DNA from: Symsagittifera roscoffensis
Lineage: Eukaryota > Xenacoelomorpha > Acoela > Convolutidae
Assembly: GCF_963678635.1 (NCBI RefSeq)
Contig: NC_087064.1
Coordinates: forward strand, 80,947,526-81,011,525
Direction: 5' to 3'
Length of the DNA: 64,000 nucleotides
Part shown: piece after piece, positions 62,821 through 64,000 of the stretch
How the letters are laid out: each line of letters starts with the position of its first letter
Numbering within the stretch: position 1 is the first letter of the stretch
Made by a program: the position numbers and the translations under genes
Notes under the pieces: model-generated
What the model was told of the DNA's origin: nothing
What the model saw: the letters and a program-made list of their open reading frames with translations, nothing else
Database searches by the model: none

Positions 62821-64000
62821 CTAAATTTAACAGAATTTGCTTCTTCATTTTAAATTGCATTCGAGTTTAATTCAGTGGTAGTAACAATAAGGAAATTAGT
62901 TTTTTTTTCGAACTATTTTGGGCTGCGACAACATGCATCAAAAAAGTGCCCGTAATCATTGCTTGTGATACATTTCACTTATTGTCCGCTGTACACTACG
63001 GCGTGAGCGCTTCTACCCTAAAGTATCACTGTAAAAACACCAAAAAATTCTTATAATTTGATTTTTGGATATTTTAAATATTCCATTTGTAATATCGAGG
63101 ATTGCATTGTCTAGTCATATTTTCCACATTTGCAATTTGAGAGTACATTTTCCGTATTCTACAGTTAGATAAGTATAAAATTATCAAGTTTTTTTTCAGA
63201 CCACCAACGGTGAGGAGGAATTTTGGATTCAGCTCTTTTTTTTACCACGAAAATTGGATAATATCAGAGGCGGATTTAGGGGTGGGCGGACGCCCCCCCC
63301 CCCCAGCCCTCAGGGTTCAACCCCCTCAACAACCAAAGGGCTCCCCTTTGGTATTATTTTATGACATCCATTTTCGGCTAACCAACCCTAACATTTTCTA
63401 AATGCACCTTTGGCGCCAATCTATACCAATTTTGAGGGGGAGCGCGCGCCGAAGAAACGCGATTTTTCGGTCGAAATTTTCCAAAAAAAGCCTAAAAACG
63501 CCTTTTTTCAAAAATTTGCCTGCTTGCCTGCGGCGCAGAAAATTTGGCCAAATTAGGGTCTTTATAGTGGTTTAGGTTAGCTCAGAAAATTTTTTCGAAA
63601 ATCCGCCCCCCCCCCCTTGAGAAATTCCTAGATCCGCGCCTGATTCAGAGTGAAGAGTACTCAAAATCAGTCCACAATTTTTGAAATTTAATTGCAGCTC
63701 AAATCATGACTAAAAATGATTATATATGACATATCACTCGGCATCATCTTGACAATCATTTGAGGTAAAGCACACAAAAAAAAACAAAGGCATGAGAAAG
63801 CGGATGCGAAGTGGATATCGTTCAATTTTGATATATCTTTTATTTTGGTCCCAATTAATCCATTAATCCTGATTTTTGCGATTTAATTGCCCGATCAAAT
63901 TTTTTTTTAAAATCAATGAAAATTTTAATTGGAACATTTTTTCAAAACGATGAAAAATCAATGAAAACTTAATTTTAAAAAGTTTACTTCACTGAGGAGA
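62821..64000. other. Intron at right edge with hAT-like repeat
   Basis: No exon recognised. It contains the hAT-like element at 63265-63642 and a partial family 2 repeat (GACATATCACTCGGCATC near 63730). The giant gene's 5' part must lie beyond 64000. Confidence 0.6.
63265..63642. mobile_element. hAT-like MITE
   Basis: Ends CAGAGGCGGATTTAGG and (inverted) CAGGCGCGGATCTAGG, 13 of 16 matching, with the CAG start typical of many hAT ends. Contains poly-C runs. Truncated relatives lie at about 2505-2720, 18560-18776 and 22555-22795. I could not see a clear 8-bp target duplication. Confidence 0.6.

Overview
This is a stretch of an invertebrate animal genome. It is AT-rich outside exons, has many introns, and is full of short dispersed repeats. 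The evidence is GT-AG (and two GC-AG) introns around cysteine-rich extracellular modules found only in animals: VWD, calcium-binding EGF, Kunitz, C-type lectin and Caspr/fibrinogen-like modules. I cannot name the species or phylum from sequence alone.

Nearly the whole window lies inside one very large minus-strand gene. I could place 54 coding exons between 62820 and 2173, about 8.9 kb of coding sequence or roughly 2,950 residues by my count. No start Met or stop codon is visible, so the gene runs off both edges. The reading phase is kept across every junction except one (30622/30156), which is the main support for the model. From N to C the visible product is: Ser/Thr/Pro linker; four EGF/EB-like modules (62.4-57.7 kb); two degenerate Kunitz domains (57.4-56.75 kb); two Cys-rich modules of unknown type (56.4-51.9 kb); three C-type lectin-like domains, one split by 12-nt and 18-nt microexons (50.9-47.95 kb); a short Cys linker; two EGF modules and one calcium-binding EGF (34.7-33.7 kb); a tandem series of about seven Caspr/fibrinogen-like modules (34.0-9.06 kb); three calcium-binding EGF modules (8.7-7.97 kb); one VWD domain split over five exons (7.57-5.7 kb); and a C8-like module (2.4-2.17 kb). 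This is the layout of a secreted or surface adhesion, matrix or mucus protein. The function is inference.

A second, complete and intronless gene, a tandem-rhodanese sulfurtransferase of the MST/TST family (41842-42975, minus strand), sits inside a large intron of the giant gene.

The large introns (1-2.1, 9.3-11.5, 16-18.9, 20.4-22.2, 24-29, 35-47.9, 52.2-56.2, 58.4-61.6 and 62.8-64 kb) are built from a few small non-coding repeat families. Two families share the ends TGTTCYGAC...CTTGT with a stem-loop just inside one end. One copy is inserted exactly between two T residues with no target duplication, which is the pattern expected of non-autonomous Helentron-type rolling-circle elements. A third family carries a GCGAAGC...GCTTCGC stem-loop and an internal tRNA-like A/B-box segment. 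There are also at least three inverted-repeat MITE-like elements (one Mutator-like with an 11-bp target duplication, one hAT-like) and several tRNA-derived SINE-like copies.
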